A stretch of DNA of 64,000 nt from assembly GCA_004293365.1 (NCBI GenBank), contig RDYN01000025.1, forward strand, positions 18,182-82,181, read 5' to 3'. Below, piece by piece: positions 39,244-49,183 of the stretch. A program made the position numbers and the translations under genes. Source of the stretch: Oscillatoriales cyanobacterium. GTDB taxonomy: Bacteria; Cyanobacteriota; Cyanobacteriia; Cyanobacteriales; Microcoleaceae. The notes below the pieces were generated by a model. That model made no database searches. It was not told the origin of the DNA and worked only from the letters and a program-made list of their open reading frames with translations. How positions within the stretch are numbered: the first letter of the stretch is position 1; each line of letters opens with the position of its first letter.

Positions 39244-40542
39244 TTAAATGCTGGCCATCACTTCGCGGGCGGCGGCCAAAGTGCGATCGACATCCTCCTC
39301 AGTATGAGCCAAAGAAGTAAATCCCGCCTCAAACTGCGAAGGAGCCAGATAAACACCGTGTTCCAACATTCCGCGGTGAAAACGGCTGAACTTCGTCAAA
39401 TCAGACTTCTTAGCATCCTCGTAATTGTGAACCGGGCCCGCCGCAAAAAACAAGCCAAACATCCCGCTAATTTGGCCGCCGCAAACAGCGTGTCCCGCTT
39501 CCTTACCAATTTTCAGCAATCCCTCGGACAGTTTTTTAGTAATCCTGTCCAACTGTTCGTAAGTGCCGGGTTTTTGCAACAATTCCAAAGTTTTAATCCC
39601 AGCAGTCATCGCCAAAGGATTTCCCGAAAGCGTACCAGCTTGATACATCGGGCCTGCGGGAGCCACCATCCCCATGATATCGCGCCTTCCGCCGTAAGCG
39701 CCCACGGGCAAACCGCCGCCGATAACCTTACCCAAGGTTGTCAAATCTGGGGTGACACCGAATTTTTCCTGAGCTCCGCCGTAGGCGATGCGGAAACCAG
39801 TCATTACTTCGTCAAACACCAACAAAGCACCGTTATCTTTGGTAATTTCCCGCAAACCTTCGAGAAAACCTGCATCCGGTACAATAAAACCGGCATTTCC
39901 TACAACAGGTTCTAGCATCACGCCTGCGATTTCGCCCGGATGTTCGGCAAATAAAGCTTTGACTGCTTCCAAATCATTGTAAGGAGCGTTGAGGGTGTTG
40001 GCGGTAACGGATTTCGGCACGCCGGGAGAGTCTGGAAGGCCGAGAGTTGCCACGCCGGAACCTGCTTTTACCAGGAACATATCGGCGTGTCCGTGATAGC
40101 AGCCTTCAAATTTAATCAGTTTGTCGCGGCCTGTGAAGGCTCGCATCAGCCGCAAAACGGCCATACAAGCTTCGGTACCGGAATTGACAAATCGCACCAT
40201 TTCAATGCTGGGAACGGCATCAATCACCATTTCGGCGAGTACATTTTCCAACAGCGAGGGTGCGCCGAAACTCGTACCTTTTTCTAAAGATTCGTGAAGG
40301 GCTTTGATGACTTCGGGGTGGGCGTGGCCGCAGATAGCCGGGCCCCAAGTACCTACGTAGTCAATGTATTGGTTGCTGTCAACATCCCAAATGTAGGCTC
40401 CGTTTACCCTGTCAAAGACAATGGGCTGTCCGCCTACAGATTTGAAGGCGCGCACGGGGGAACTGACGCCACCGGGCATCATTTTCTGGGCGGCGGCAAA
40501 GATTTCTTCTGATTTGGTCGTTTTCAAGGTTGTGGAAACCAA
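39244..40542 (-). CDS. hemL: glutamate-1-semialdehyde 2,1-aminomutase
   Basis: A 432-residue PLP enzyme that makes 5-aminolevulinate from glutamate-1-semialdehyde, the second committed step of tetrapyrrole (chlorophyll, phycobilin, haem) synthesis. The PLP-binding lysine is in [18 protein letters not shown], preceded by the aspartate in [10 protein letters not shown]. The phosphate-binding SGTEA and the GCYHGH segments are intact. Length and ends ([20 protein letters not shown] start) match cyanobacterial HemL. Monocistronic here. Repeats press close on its 3' end. Confidence 0.97.
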   Translation of the reverse strand: MVSTTLKTTKSEEIFAAAQKMMPGGVSSPVRAFKSVGGQPIVFDRVNGAYIWDVDSNQYIDYVGTWGPAICGHAHPEVIKALHESLEKGTSFGAPSLLENVLAEMVIDAVPSIEMVRFVNSGTEACMAVLRLMRAFTGRDKLIKFEGCYHGHADMFLVKAGSGVATLGLPDSPGVPKSVTANTLNAPYNDLEAVKALFAEHPGEIAGVMLEPVVGNAGFIVPDAGFLEGLREITKDNGALLVFDEVMTGFRIAYGGAQEKFGVTPDLTTLGKVIGGGLPVGAYGGRRDIMGMVAPAGPMYQAGTLSGNPLAMTAGIKTLELLQKPGTYEQLDRITKKLSEGLLKIGKEAGHAVCGGQISGMFGLFFAAGPVHNYEDAKKSDLTKFSRFHRGMLEHGVYLAPSQFEAGFTSLAHTEEDVDRTLAAAREVMASI

Positions 40543-40869
40543 TGTTTTCTCCTTAGTGAAGGTCTTTTGTTGGTAGGATACTTAATATAGCGACTTCTGG
40601 TTAAAGGCTAAGCCGATTCAAGGAAACTATAATAGTAGATCTTAGGATACAAACCAATCAGTAGCAATACTAGCTTCGGTTTTTCAGGCTTTGTAGAACC
40701 CGCACTCCTAGCCCTAAAGTGTAATTTTTTGTAAAATAGTTCTTGACAATTTGCCCATCACTCACCTAATCTCCTCTCTTCTCTCTGCGTTCTCTGCGCT
40801 CTCTGCGGTTAATAAAAAAAAATATCCGACACCAAAGCGTTAATTTATCTAAAAAGCTGCAATAAAATT
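40543..40869. promoter_or_regulatory. divergent region between hemL and hisIE
   Basis: A 327-base gap carrying the promoters of two divergent housekeeping genes. A CTCTCTGCGTTCTCTGCG-type run (about 40775-40815) resembles the stretch at 1150-1195. No defined operator was recognised. Confidence 0.5.
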
Positions 40870-41520
40870 ATGTCTGTTAATGATGTGTCTAGTTTGAGCC
40901 GATCGATCCCAATTGAAAAGATCCGTTATGACGATCGCGGTTTAGTGCCTGCGATCGTCCAAGATTACTTAGACGGCACTGTGTTGATGATGGCGTGGAT
41001 GAATCGGGAGTCACTCGAAAAAACCATGGAAACCGGTCAAACTTGGTTCTGGAGCCGTTCTCGCGCCGAATTGTGGCCGAAAGGGGCGACTTCGGGACAC
41101 GTTCAAAATGTCAAAGGGCTGCGTTACGACTGCGATAGCGATGCTTTGCTGGTGACTGTCGAACAAGTGGGAGATATTGCTTGTCACACGGGTGAAAGAA
41201 GTTGTTTTCACCAAGTTGACGGGGAAATTGTGGCGCCGCCGGGGGATATGTTATCTCAATTATTTGACGTAATTTGCGATCGGCGCGACAATCCTAACGA
41301 GACTTCTTATACTTGCAAGTTGTTCGAGGGTGGCGATAACAAGATTCTCAAGAAAATTGGCGAAGAGTCGGCGGAAGTTGTGATGGCTTGCAAAGACGAC
41401 GACAAAGACGCGATCGCCGGAGAAGTTGCGGATCTATTTTATCACGCTTTGGTTGCTTTGGCTCACCATCAGGTTGATTTGAGGGCGGTTTACCGCAAAT
41501 TGGGCGATCGCAGAAAATAG
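40870..41520 (+). CDS. hisIE: bifunctional phosphoribosyl-AMP cyclohydrolase / phosphoribosyl-ATP pyrophosphatase
   Basis: A 216-residue fusion performing steps 2 and 3 of histidine synthesis. The HisI domain (about 15-120) has [23 protein letters not shown], the aspartates of YDCDSDALL and the zinc-binding [10 protein letters not shown]. The HisE domain (about 128-216) has the [14 protein letters not shown] nucleotide-pyrophosphohydrolase helix. Both active sites look intact. The fused form is usual for cyanobacteria. Monocistronic, with a half palindrome of the GTAGTG family after it (41538-41562). Confidence 0.96.
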   Translation: MSVNDVSSLSRSIPIEKIRYDDRGLVPAIVQDYLDGTVLMMAWMNRESLEKTMETGQTWFWSRSRAELWPKGATSGHVQNVKGLRYDCDSDALLVTVEQVGDIACHTGERSCFHQVDGEIVAPPGDMLSQLFDVICDRRDNPNETSYTCKLFEGGDNKILKKIGEESAEVVMACKDDDKDAIAGEVADLFYHALVALAHHQVDLRAVYRKLGDRRK

Positions 41521-41537
41521 TCAATAATTGATTATAG

Positions 41538-41734
41538 GTTTGTAGTGAGGACTTCAGTCCTCTTCTTCAAAACTCGATCGAGAACCTGCAAAACCAAGAT
41601 AACAGACACGACACCCAAAGCCAAACCAACCAAAAATTATCCACCTTTGCAGGCTAACAGCTAATACATAGATCAGTTTGTAGTGCGGACTTTAGTCCGC
41701 AAAACGCTGCGGACTAAAGTCCGCACTACGAACC
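41538..41734. repeat. GTAGTG-family palindromes (one half, one complete)
   Basis: A single arm lies at 41538-41562 and a complete perfect palindrome at 41676-41700 with 41709-41733. They fill the space between hisIE and the convergent porin gene. Confidence 0.85.
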
Positions 41735-41783
41735 AATCTTACGGCAATGATAGTGCCCGTAACCCAATCAGATTTTCACGACT

Positions 41784-43916
41784 CTAGAAACTAAAAGTAG
41801 TGCGGAGAACCCCCACCCCTACAGTATCATTATCCTTAGTACCTTCAGGATTGAACAACACAAAAGCACCCGGTGTAATGCTGATATTATCGTTAACTTT
41901 GAAACGATAATAAGCTTCCAAATGATAAGGAGTTGCCTTATTTGCCTGAAAACGAGCACCGCCGCTTACCGAATCCCGATCCAAAGGCTGTCCGAACAGA
42001 ATACCTGCATTATTGCCCTGTTTGAACATATCTCGGAAATGGAAACCTACCATCCAACTGTTAAAAGTTGTAGAAGCATTGCTTCTTTCAGCATCAGCAA
42101 TTATCCAACCTCCATAGGTAGAAACAGCTAATTTCGGAGAAAGCCGCCAAGTAGCAGTACCGCCAAACGAATTCATCCTCACACCGCCACCAACAGGTTC
42201 TTTATCCCTTCCCAAAATTGAACCCAAATCCGCATCAGACAATCCAGTGGCCAGAATATTCAATTGGTGGCGGCTGTAAGCGTAATTCAAACCAATGTCA
42301 ATACTGCTAGTTGGTTTAATAGTTAACTGTGCCGCAGCAACGGTACTGCCCTCAAATAAACCCGCACCCAACGGAGTAGCTGGAAAGCCCAAATCCTTAG
42401 GCAAAGCAGCATTTACACTGCCGTACAAAGCTGTGAGATTGACCTTTTTAGAAAGGTTCCAAATAAACCCACCTGCCGATGCTAAACCGCTGCCAGAAGT
42501 GCCGCCGGATACGCGCACTACAGGGTTGTAACCTCCAAATCTCGAAATAGATTCTTGCCCTTCTCCAGCAAAAGGAGTGATTGCTTGAAAAGCGTCTGAA
42601 GTTTCAGCTTTCGGGCCGACAAATAAAGTGATGCTGCTAGAAACTGGAAACACGTAAAGCAGTTTGTAAAGTTCAACAGTATTAGCGCCGATGCTCGATA
42701 GATTCTGAGGATTAATCCCGGGGAATTGCGGCTCAAAACTCAGCTTTGCTTGACTGTCAGACAAGCCTTTAAATGCCCCCCTGGACAAACCCAACTCAGG
42801 GCCAAAACTGCCAAGGTTGTAAGCTTGCAAGCCTGTTATTAATGTATCTTTCCCTGTGAAACTGGTAAGCAGATTCAGGCGCACTCGGTAATTGAAGACT
42901 GTTTGAGTATCGCTGTGATTGTTTTTGGTAGTATCGGCAACACTAAAAATTGCTTCGCCTTTGAGTTTAGTTGTTGTCGAAAATTGATTTGCTTCTAATT
43001 CGGAGGTACGCGCTTCCAAAGCATCGACTCTACCGCGCAAAGTAGCTAATTCTGCTGCAAATTCTTCTTGCAGTCTTTGCAGTTTGGCTAAGTCGTCTTT
43101 CGTTGCTAAATTGGTTGTACCTGCTTTGATTAATTCGTTAACTTTGTCCAAACAAGCGTTTAAACCGGCGGCAAACTCGTAGCGAGTCATTGCCCGATTG
43201 CCTCGGAATGTACCGTCAGGATATCCCGCTATACAGCCGTATCTTTCGACGAGAGATTGCAATGCTTGAAAGGCCCAGTCTGTGGGGCGCACGTCGGAGA
43301 GTTGCGAGATAGATGTTACTTGTTGGAGTTCGGTAGATTCTGGGGTTTCGCTGTTGGTTGCTGCGGGTTCTAAGGAATCGCTGTTGGCGATTTCAGCTAT
43401 TTTTTCGGAAGTTGAGGTTTCTGTTTTGGCAATAACTGGTGCAGGGTTTGGGGCGGGAATTACAGATGTTTTTTCTGTGACTTCTGCTGGTGTCTGCGAG
43501 TTTGGGGAAGGGGCAACAGATACTTGTTCTGTGACTTCTGCTGGGGCTGGGTTTGCTGGTGTTTCGGCAATGTTTAAAGAGTTTTCCGCTGGATTTTCTG
43601 CGGTTAATGCTGTTATTTAGGGGGGATTGAGGTTGGCAGTTTCTTGGGGAAGAGTTGCGTTTTGATTTGTTGTTGAGATGGTTTTGTCAGCTTGTACTGA
43701 ATCAACTTGTTGTTTTATTTCGGATGTTTCAGGAATTTTGATCTGCTGATTTTCAACTGTTGCGTTCAGGCTGATTTTAGCCTCTAACTCTTTTAAGTCT
43801 TGAGGACCAGATGTTTCTTTTTCTGCGGCGGGAGGCATCGCAGCTAATGGTAAAGAAGCGGCAAGTATATAGAATAAACCTACTGCACTAGCACTAAATA
43901 GTAAACGTGTTTTCAC
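41784..43916 (-). pseudogene. iron-uptake porin (SLH + OprB-like), interrupted by one in-frame stop
   Basis: Reading from ATG 43916 there is a signal peptide (MKTRLLFSASAVGLFYILAA), then a Pro/Glu/Thr-rich linker. A TAA at 43617-43619 breaks the frame, and the same frame continues open to 41784. After the stop come an SLH domain (SDVRPTDWAFQALQSLVERYG, then GYPDGTF and NRAMTRYEFAAGLNACLDK), a coiled coil, and a beta-barrel ending in a C-terminal Phe, typical of cyanobacterial iron-uptake porins. No frameshift is needed: the codon after NPP would be CAA (Gln) if one base were C instead of T. So this is a nonsense mutation, a sequencing error, or readthrough. The full product would be about 710 residues. 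Confidence 0.85.
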
Positions 43917-44250
43917 TAGAATACCTCACCCAATTGATTGTAAAATTATTGTTAGCTTTTTAGGGAGTGTAAACCTATTCGGGATCAAAAAACAGAAGGT
44001 TTTGAGTGTATTAAATTGATATTTCTTATGGCTACCATAAGATAAATAAAACAATTGCCTATCAGAATCTAAGGCTGCTAGGCATTTTTTTTGCTATTTA
44101 TTTATCTGGTTGATTGCGGTATCACGAAAAAAGTATAGCGGTTCTCAAGCTGAGGTATGCCCTAGGCCCTAGGCCCTAGGCCCTAGGCCCTAGGCCCTAG
44201 GCCGGATAGTACCTCATCTGAGCTCTCGAAAGGCTATAGTATTTTTGCAA
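43917..44250. other. intergenic region with inverted-repeat element (copy 2)
   Basis: The 334-base gap upstream of the porin and downstream of the MFS gene. It contains the porin promoter area (A/T-rich, 43920-44100) and the element at 44134-44238. Confidence 0.6.
44134..44238. repeat. inverted repeat enclosing a CCCTAGG heptamer array (copy 2)
   Basis: Arms TATAGCGGTTCTCAAGCTGAGGTA (given as 44134-44157) and TACCTCATCTGAGC...CTATA (44210-44238) pair imperfectly and match the arms of the element at 12060-12199. The interior is six perfect GCCCTAG heptamers (44159-44200). Confidence 0.8.
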
Positions 44251-45504
44251 TTATTTTTTTAACATTCGATCGACCTTTTGCAAAATAAAGATAGCAACCC
44301 CGACACTAATAGCCAAGCCCAACCAGAAATTATCCGCCCCCCATTTACCTCGATCCAAAGCGAAACCGCCCAGGGGCGGACCGATTAAATACCCGATCGC
44401 CCAACATTGAGAATTAACCGCCAAATACACGCCGCGCAAAGACTCCGGCGCTAAATCCACCACCAAAGCCGAAGCAAAAGGCGTATAAGCAACAGTCGCC
44501 ACCGACAAAAAAGTCAAACCTACAACAGCTAAAAATAGATTGCCAGTTGCAGCCATTCCCGTCAAGCCGATCGCCATAAAGCCGATTCCCCACAGCAGCG
44601 CCGAAACCATCAAAGCTCGCGGGTGAGAAAACCGCCTCAAAGCCTTAACAACCGGCATCTGCAAAGCCACAGTTAAAAATGTGCTAAAAGCAAACAAAAC
44701 CGTAATTGTACCCGTAGAAAAGCCTGTTCCCGATGTCCCCGCCTGCACAAACTTGCTAAAATACAGCGGCATCGTGGTTTGAATTTGGGAAATGTAGAGA
44801 GTGAACAGAGTATTTACCACAGCATAGATTAGCAAAGTGCGATCGCCCAACGCCACCATCCAGCCATTTTTGAGACTCTTTTTGCCTGTATCCGTTATAG
44901 TTGCTGGTTTGTAGGTTTCCGAAATTGCCCCCCAAACCACCGCAAACAGCACTAAAAATGAGATACCGTCGATGATAAAGAGCGATCGATAATTCCCCGT
45001 CACCGCAATCAAAACACCGCCCAAAATAATCCCAACTTGCAAACCCAAATTATCAGCAAGCCGCGTCAAAGCAAAAGCCTCCTGTCGCTGCGCGCCCTCA
45101 GTTAAATCCGCCACCATACTTTCCGTTGGAGGCCAATACAAACCCACACCAAAACCCATCAATAAATTAGCCGCAACTAAACCTGGGAAATCATTAGTCG
45201 CCGCCAACATCCAAGAAGCGACAGCCGAAATCATTGCCGCCAGCAATAAAGTTCGCCGCCTTCCCCAAAATTGGGAATCGCAAAAAGAACCGCCTAAAAT
45301 GCGGCCGAATATTCCCGAAATTGAACCGCTACCCAAACCAATCCCGACAGCAGTTGCAGATAAACCGACGCGATCGACAAAAAAGATCGGCGCGTAAAAT
45401 AAAGTAAAACCGCTACCGCTTTGCGAGAGGAATCTGCCGGCGGCGAGAATCCAGACTTGAGTGGGGAGACGGGGAAGCCAAGATGATAGTTGAAATTTAG
45501 GCAT
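44251..45504 (-). CDS. major facilitator superfamily transporter
   Basis: A 417-residue inner-membrane transporter with about 12 hydrophobic segments. An MFS motif A-like loop between helices 2 and 3 reads GGSFCDSQFWGRRR (about 72-85). The first helix begins at about 16. A long polar loop (TYKPATITDTGKKSLKNG) lies between the two six-helix halves. Drug or metabolite export of the MdtG/YfmO-like type is likely but the substrate is unknown. Monocistronic, ending in MLKK at 44251 just before the inverted-repeat element. Confidence 0.87.
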   Translation of the reverse strand: MPKFQLSSWLPRLPTQVWILAAGRFLSQSGSGFTLFYAPIFFVDRVGLSATAVGIGLGSGSISGIFGRILGGSFCDSQFWGRRRTLLLAAMISAVASWMLAATNDFPGLVAANLLMGFGVGLYWPPTESMVADLTEGAQRQEAFALTRLADNLGLQVGIILGGVLIAVTGNYRSLFIIDGISFLVLFAVVWGAISETYKPATITDTGKKSLKNGWMVALGDRTLLIYAVVNTLFTLYISQIQTTMPLYFSKFVQAGTSGTGFSTGTITVLFAFSTFLTVALQMPVVKALRRFSHPRALMVSALLWGIGFMAIGLTGMAATGNLFLAVVGLTFLSVATVAYTPFASALVVDLAPESLRGVYLAVNSQCWAIGYLIGPPLGGFALDRGKWGADNFWLGLAISVGVAIFILQKVDRMLKK

Positions 45505-45973
45505 AGATTATTTATAAGAGTCGGCGGTGGAAACCGCCACTACACAAACTTTCGTCCACTCCAAGCACTGAAGAATTAAGTTAGTAGGGTGCCTCAGCTT
45601 TTAGCCGTTAATTATTGATACAACAATCCGCTGCTGACGCACCTTACAACTTCCTAGAACTAATAAAAAATAGACACTCTTGTTTGCTTCGTTCCTCGCA
45701 ATGACATAAATAATACGAGCGCCAAAACTTTTAAACTGTTCGATCGCCCGATCGCCCGACGAGCTAATGCCAGTAGGGTGCGTCAGCGATTAGCCGTCAA
45801 TTATCGATCGAACAATCTGCGGATGACGCACCCTACAGCCTGCAAGCTTAACAATTCTTCTAAATCAGTTACACAAAAGTTACCATTAATTTAAAAATAC
45901 TTAACACGATTATCGAAAAAAGTTCGTTAAGCTCTAGAAAAGGCAGAAGAAAATTTTAGAGGGTCTAATTTTT
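45505..45973. repeat. intergenic region with two copies of a GTAGGGTGC palindrome
   Basis: A 469-base gap. Two related palindromic units, 45583-45649 and 45771-45835, begin AGTAGGGTGC, continue with a TTAGCCGT(T/C)AATTAT core and end GACGCACC(T/C)TAC. They are diverged copies of one repeat. The remainder is A/T-rich and includes the promoter of the membrane-protein gene at 45974. Confidence 0.8.
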
Positions 45974-46474
45974 ATGACAGCTATTACATCGAGAGTGGAA
46001 TCCAGACCCCGCTGGCAAGCAATTGTCATGGTAGCCTTAATTTTCTGGCTCAGCGGTAGCGTGATTTTGGATCTATTAGTCATGCCGAGTCTCTACGTAT
46101 CTGGCATGATGGTATCTCCAGATTTTGCCGCAGCCGGAAATTTGATGTTCTGGGGATTCAACCGCGTTGAATTAATCTGTTCGGGCGTGGTAGCAACTGG
46201 TTTGATGGTTTTGAGCAATTCACTCGGTGACTTCGGGAAGCGCAGCCGCACAGCAATTATTTTATCATTGGTACTTCTGGCGATCGCCCTGATTGACACC
46301 TACGCCCTCACACCTCAAATGAGCGCCTTGGGAATGCAGCTAAATCTGTTCGACTCCGCCACAGAAGCGCCCGCCGGCATGAATCTACTGCACCAAGGAT
46401 ATTTTGCCTTGGAAGCGCTGAAGTTGGCTGTCGGCGCTACCCTGCTGGGCTGGTGCTACCAAAACCAAGTTTAA
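45974..46474 (+). CDS. four-helix membrane protein, DUF4149-like
   Basis: A 166-residue integral membrane protein with about four hydrophobic segments (near 17-40, 55-80, 90-112 and 138-160). The pattern, with LDLLVMPSLY in the first helix and a HQGYFALEALK run near the end, resembles the DUF4149/TMEM205-like group. No catalytic motif is seen and function is unknown. A strong terminator follows at 46523, so it is transcribed alone. The ribosome site TTTAGAGGG is 11 bases before the ATG. Confidence 0.75.
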   Translation: MTAITSRVESRPRWQAIVMVALIFWLSGSVILDLLVMPSLYVSGMMVSPDFAAAGNLMFWGFNRVELICSGVVATGLMVLSNSLGDFGKRSRTAIILSLVLLAIALIDTYALTPQMSALGMQLNLFDSATEAPAGMNLLHQGYFALEALKLAVGATLLGWCYQNQV

Positions 46475-46522
46475 CCGACACAATCCTCAAAGATTGAATT
46501 TAGAAAAAAACTCAATCTGTAG

Positions 46523-46558
46523 CGGCGGGCGTGAATTGACGCCCGCCGTTAATTTTTT
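46523..46558 (+). terminator. intrinsic terminator
   Basis: A perfect 10-bp G/C-rich stem (46523-46532 with 46539-46548) has a 6-base loop and is followed by TTAATTTTTT. It lies 49 bases after the preceding stop. Confidence 0.85.
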
Positions 46559-46628
46559 GGGGATGGGCCGAAGAGCCCGTCCTAATTATTTTTGCCAGAG
46601 GTCAACTGTATCAACTTTCTCGCAAATC

Positions 46629-46922
46629 CTACTCGGAAGCTTGGGCCTCATCTGATTTTGGCCACAACAAGCGCAAACCCATCACCGCAAATCCGATCGC
46701 CGCGATCGCCTTTACCAACCTCTGGGGTAACACCTCCGCCGTACCTTGTCCGACTAAAACCCCGATTAAACTTGCCAGCAGCAGCGCCGACGCCGTGCCG
46801 AAAAATACAGCCCGCGGCGAGTTGCAACTACTACCAAGGGCGATCGCAGCTAATTGACTTTTGTCACCCAATTCTGACAAAAACACCGTAATAAAAGTTA
46901 TTCCTAAAAGTTGCCAATCCAT
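46629..46922 (-). CDS. half-size GDT1/UPF0016 transporter (hemi manganese exchanger type)
   Basis: A 97-residue membrane protein with three hydrophobic helices and a single copy of the family motif ExGD(K/R)(S/T), here SELGDKSQLAA (about 16-26). Full-length GDT1/TMEM165 proteins have two such motifs; half-size forms work as pairs. In Synechocystis a pair of such genes (Hmx1/Hmx2) moves manganese, needed for photosystem II. The partner is probably the gene at 47194-47667 on the same strand, 271 bases upstream, separated by palindromic repeats. Confidence 0.88.
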   Translation of the reverse strand: MDWQLLGITFITVFLSELGDKSQLAAIALGSSCNSPRAVFFGTASALLLASLIGVLVGQGTAEVLPQRLVKAIAAIGFAVMGLRLLWPKSDEAQASE

Positions 46923-47193
46923 GTTTTTTTAGTTATTAGTTAGCTCTTGTACAAATATACGACTTACTCACAAGCTCCGAGAAACCCGGTTTCTCTCCCA
47001 AATCTTCGGTTTGACGACTAAATCTAGCCAGAAACCGGGTTTCTTTCCACCACAAACTCCCAGAAACCGGGTTTCTGTCCAAAATCCTCGGTTTAATCGC
47101 TAAATTTAGGCAGAAACCCGGTTTCTTTGGACTTACCCAAACATCATCAGTAATTCCCCAATCTAAAATCCAAAATCCAAAATCTCAAATCGT
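46923..47193. repeat. GAAACCCGGTTTC palindromes between the GDT1 halves
   Basis: Four AAACCCGGTTT/AAACCGGGTTT units occur between about 46978 and 47128, with TCTAAAATCCAAAATCC repeats after them. They separate two genes that act together. Confidence 0.85.
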
Positions 47194-47667
47194 CTAACTC
47201 AGCACTTCCCACAGCAAAACCGCCGAAATCGCCAGCAAAATCACTCCCGCTGCTCTCTCCAAAGTTTGCGGAGCAATGCGAGTCGCCAGCCACCTTCCCA
47301 GCAAAACTCCCAACAAACTCGTTGCAATCAAAGCCGAACCCGCACCCGCAAACACAATCCAAGGATTCCGAGATTCAGCCGTCATCAACAAAATCGCGAG
47401 CTGAGTTTTGTCTCCAATTTCAGCCAAAAAAATAGTTGCAAAAGTCGAGGCAAAAATTGCCCAGTCCTGGGGCTTCAGTTCTTTTTCTTCCTGACAAAGC
47501 TCAGGATTTGCACTCACAGAAAGTTCAGCCGGCTCTGGGCTTAAGGCAGCCCAAATCTCAGAAGTCTCTTTTAGTTCTCGTTCTAGTTGTGGCGGCAAAT
47601 CGCAATTGGGGTTTGCTGAGTCAGAAGCAGACAAGTTTGGCGGTACAGAATCAAGTTTCACGGGCAA
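47194..47667 (-). CDS. half-size GDT1/UPF0016 transporter with N-terminal extension (hemi manganese exchanger type)
   Basis: A 157-residue protein. The first 60 residues are polar and acidic, without similarity to known domains. The rest is a three-helix GDT1 half with the motif AEIGDKTQLAI near 82-92. It complements the gene at 46629-46922, and together they would make a full two-motif cation transporter, probably for manganese. The extension is Glu/Pro/Ser-rich and could be a regulatory tail. A later start near the TMEM165 homology is possible but no strong ribosome site marks one. Confidence 0.87.
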   Translation of the reverse strand: MPVKLDSVPPNLSASDSANPNCDLPPQLERELKETSEIWAALSPEPAELSVSANPELCQEEKELKPQDWAIFASTFATIFLAEIGDKTQLAILLMTAESRNPWIVFAGAGSALIATSLLGVLLGRWLATRIAPQTLERAAGVILLAISAVLLWEVLS

Positions 47668-47984
47668 TGAGTGCTAAACGCTATTTATTTTTGACTTCAA
47701 GTTTTAATCTTAACTTTCCGTGTGCCTGCTTTTACCTGCGCCAGGCCCATCTTTTTTGCCGGAGATTCCGCAACCCATTGCAGAAACTCCTCACCGCATA
47801 CCCTTTTAGATTTGAGATTTTAGACTGGGGATGATTCACTGGATATCGGTTTGACGCTTCCCTAAAGTTGCACGATTGGGGAAAAATGATACAAGCGCGA
47901 GATACATCTGTGAAGTCAATCCAAAATCTTCAATCCAAAATCTTCAATCCAAAATCTAAAATCCAAAATCTAAAATTCCCTGGT
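47668..47984. other. intergenic region with AATCCAAAATCT repeats
   Basis: A 317-base gap between upp and the GDT1 genes. From about 47917 to 47975 it is built of CAATCCAAAATCTT and AAATCCAAAATCTAAAA units. No gene is supported. Confidence 0.65.
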
Positions 47985-48635
47985 TTATGTGCCGTAAGTT
48001 CGATCGCCCGCATCACCCAAACCAGGTACAATAAAGCCCTGTTCGTTGACTATTTCGTCGATCGTTGCCGTGTAAAGAATCAAACTCGGGTACTCTGCAC
48101 TCAGCCTCTTCAAAGCCGGAGGAGCAGCCACCACAGAAATAATCCGAATCAAACTCGGGTCAATTCCCCGTGCAATCAACTCCTGCATTGTCGCCACAAT
48201 CGTCCCGCCAGTCGCCAGCATCGGCTCGCTAATTATCACCCGCGTTTGGGGGTTAAACTGCGCCGGCAATTTATTCAAATAACAAATCGGTTCCAGCGTC
48301 TCCTCATTTCTTGCCATCCCGAGGTGGTAAACCGAAGCCAGCGGCACAACCGTCTGAATTCCTTCCAGCAGTGACAAACCAGCCCGCAAAATCGGTACCA
48401 CAACTAACGGAGCTTCCGGGTTAATAAAAGTCGCCGGACATTCTGCCAAAGGAGTCTGCACCGTTGTTTCCACTGTCGGGAGCCACTCTCGAATTGCCTC
48501 GTAGGCCAGCCACCTTCCCAATTCTGTCATCGCAGAACGAAAAAGTACCGATGGGGTGGCGGCGTCGCGGGCGACAGCCAGCCAGTGTTTAATTAACGGG
48601 TGGGGCGGAACGTAAACGCGCAGTTGCAGGGGCAT
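47985..48635 (-). CDS. upp: uracil phosphoribosyltransferase
   Basis: A 216-residue pyrimidine-salvage enzyme that makes UMP from uracil and PRPP. The PRPP loop (EPMLATGGTIVATM) and the uracil-binding end (GLGDAGDRTYGT) are intact, as is the PILRAGLSLLEG segment. I start it at the ATG at 48635 (MPLQLRVYVPPHPL) because conservation begins there; an upstream start at 48734 would add 33 unconserved residues. Monocistronic, with a repeat-filled upstream region. Confidence 0.93.
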   Translation of the reverse strand: MPLQLRVYVPPHPLIKHWLAVARDAATPSVLFRSAMTELGRWLAYEAIREWLPTVETTVQTPLAECPATFINPEAPLVVVPILRAGLSLLEGIQTVVPLASVYHLGMARNEETLEPICYLNKLPAQFNPQTRVIISEPMLATGGTIVATMQELIARGIDPSLIRIISVVAAPPALKRLSAEYPSLILYTATIDEIVNEQGFIVPGLGDAGDRTYGT

Positions 48636-49183
48636 TAGGAAATTGGGGAGATTGCTAGGTTTGAGAGATTTTATTTTATGCGGTGCGATCCTTTTCGAGG
48701 GCTTCGCTAACGATCGCTCTGTGCAACTTATCACAATCTTCCCTTCTTTAATCTAAAATCTCAAATCCTACAAGTCTCTTTGTTTACCGAATTTACAGAC
48801 CTCCGTCAGCTTATTGAAATATTTTTCCAATAGTATTGACATAAATTAGCAACAAGGCTATAGTAATTTTTAGTGTTCTCCTCTCAAAGGATCGGCAGAC
48901 GGGGGCAGTCGGCAATGGTAGACTGTTCCCGCATTTTTTTTTTGAAACATAGGGCATGGGGCATGGGGCATAGGGCATAGGGCATAGGGCATAGGGCATG
49001 GCGCATAGGGCATGGGGCATAGGGCATGGCGTAGGGCATAGGGCATAGGGCATAGGACATTATCGGTTGCCTAACTTCGGTCTTCCTTACATCCGTTACA
49101 TCCGTTATATAATCCGTTGCCGGACTTCTTCCTTCTGGAGCGATCGACTGTAAAATTGTAAAAATATTAAGATTTTTCACCAA
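48636..49183. repeat. upstream region with GGGCATA heptamer array
   Basis: A 548-base gap between divergent upp and crtH. From about 48951 to 49061 it is an array of GGGCATA/GGGCATG heptamers, roughly fifteen units. After this come CATCCGTTACATCCGTTA-type repeats, then the crtH promoter area. Confidence 0.85.
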
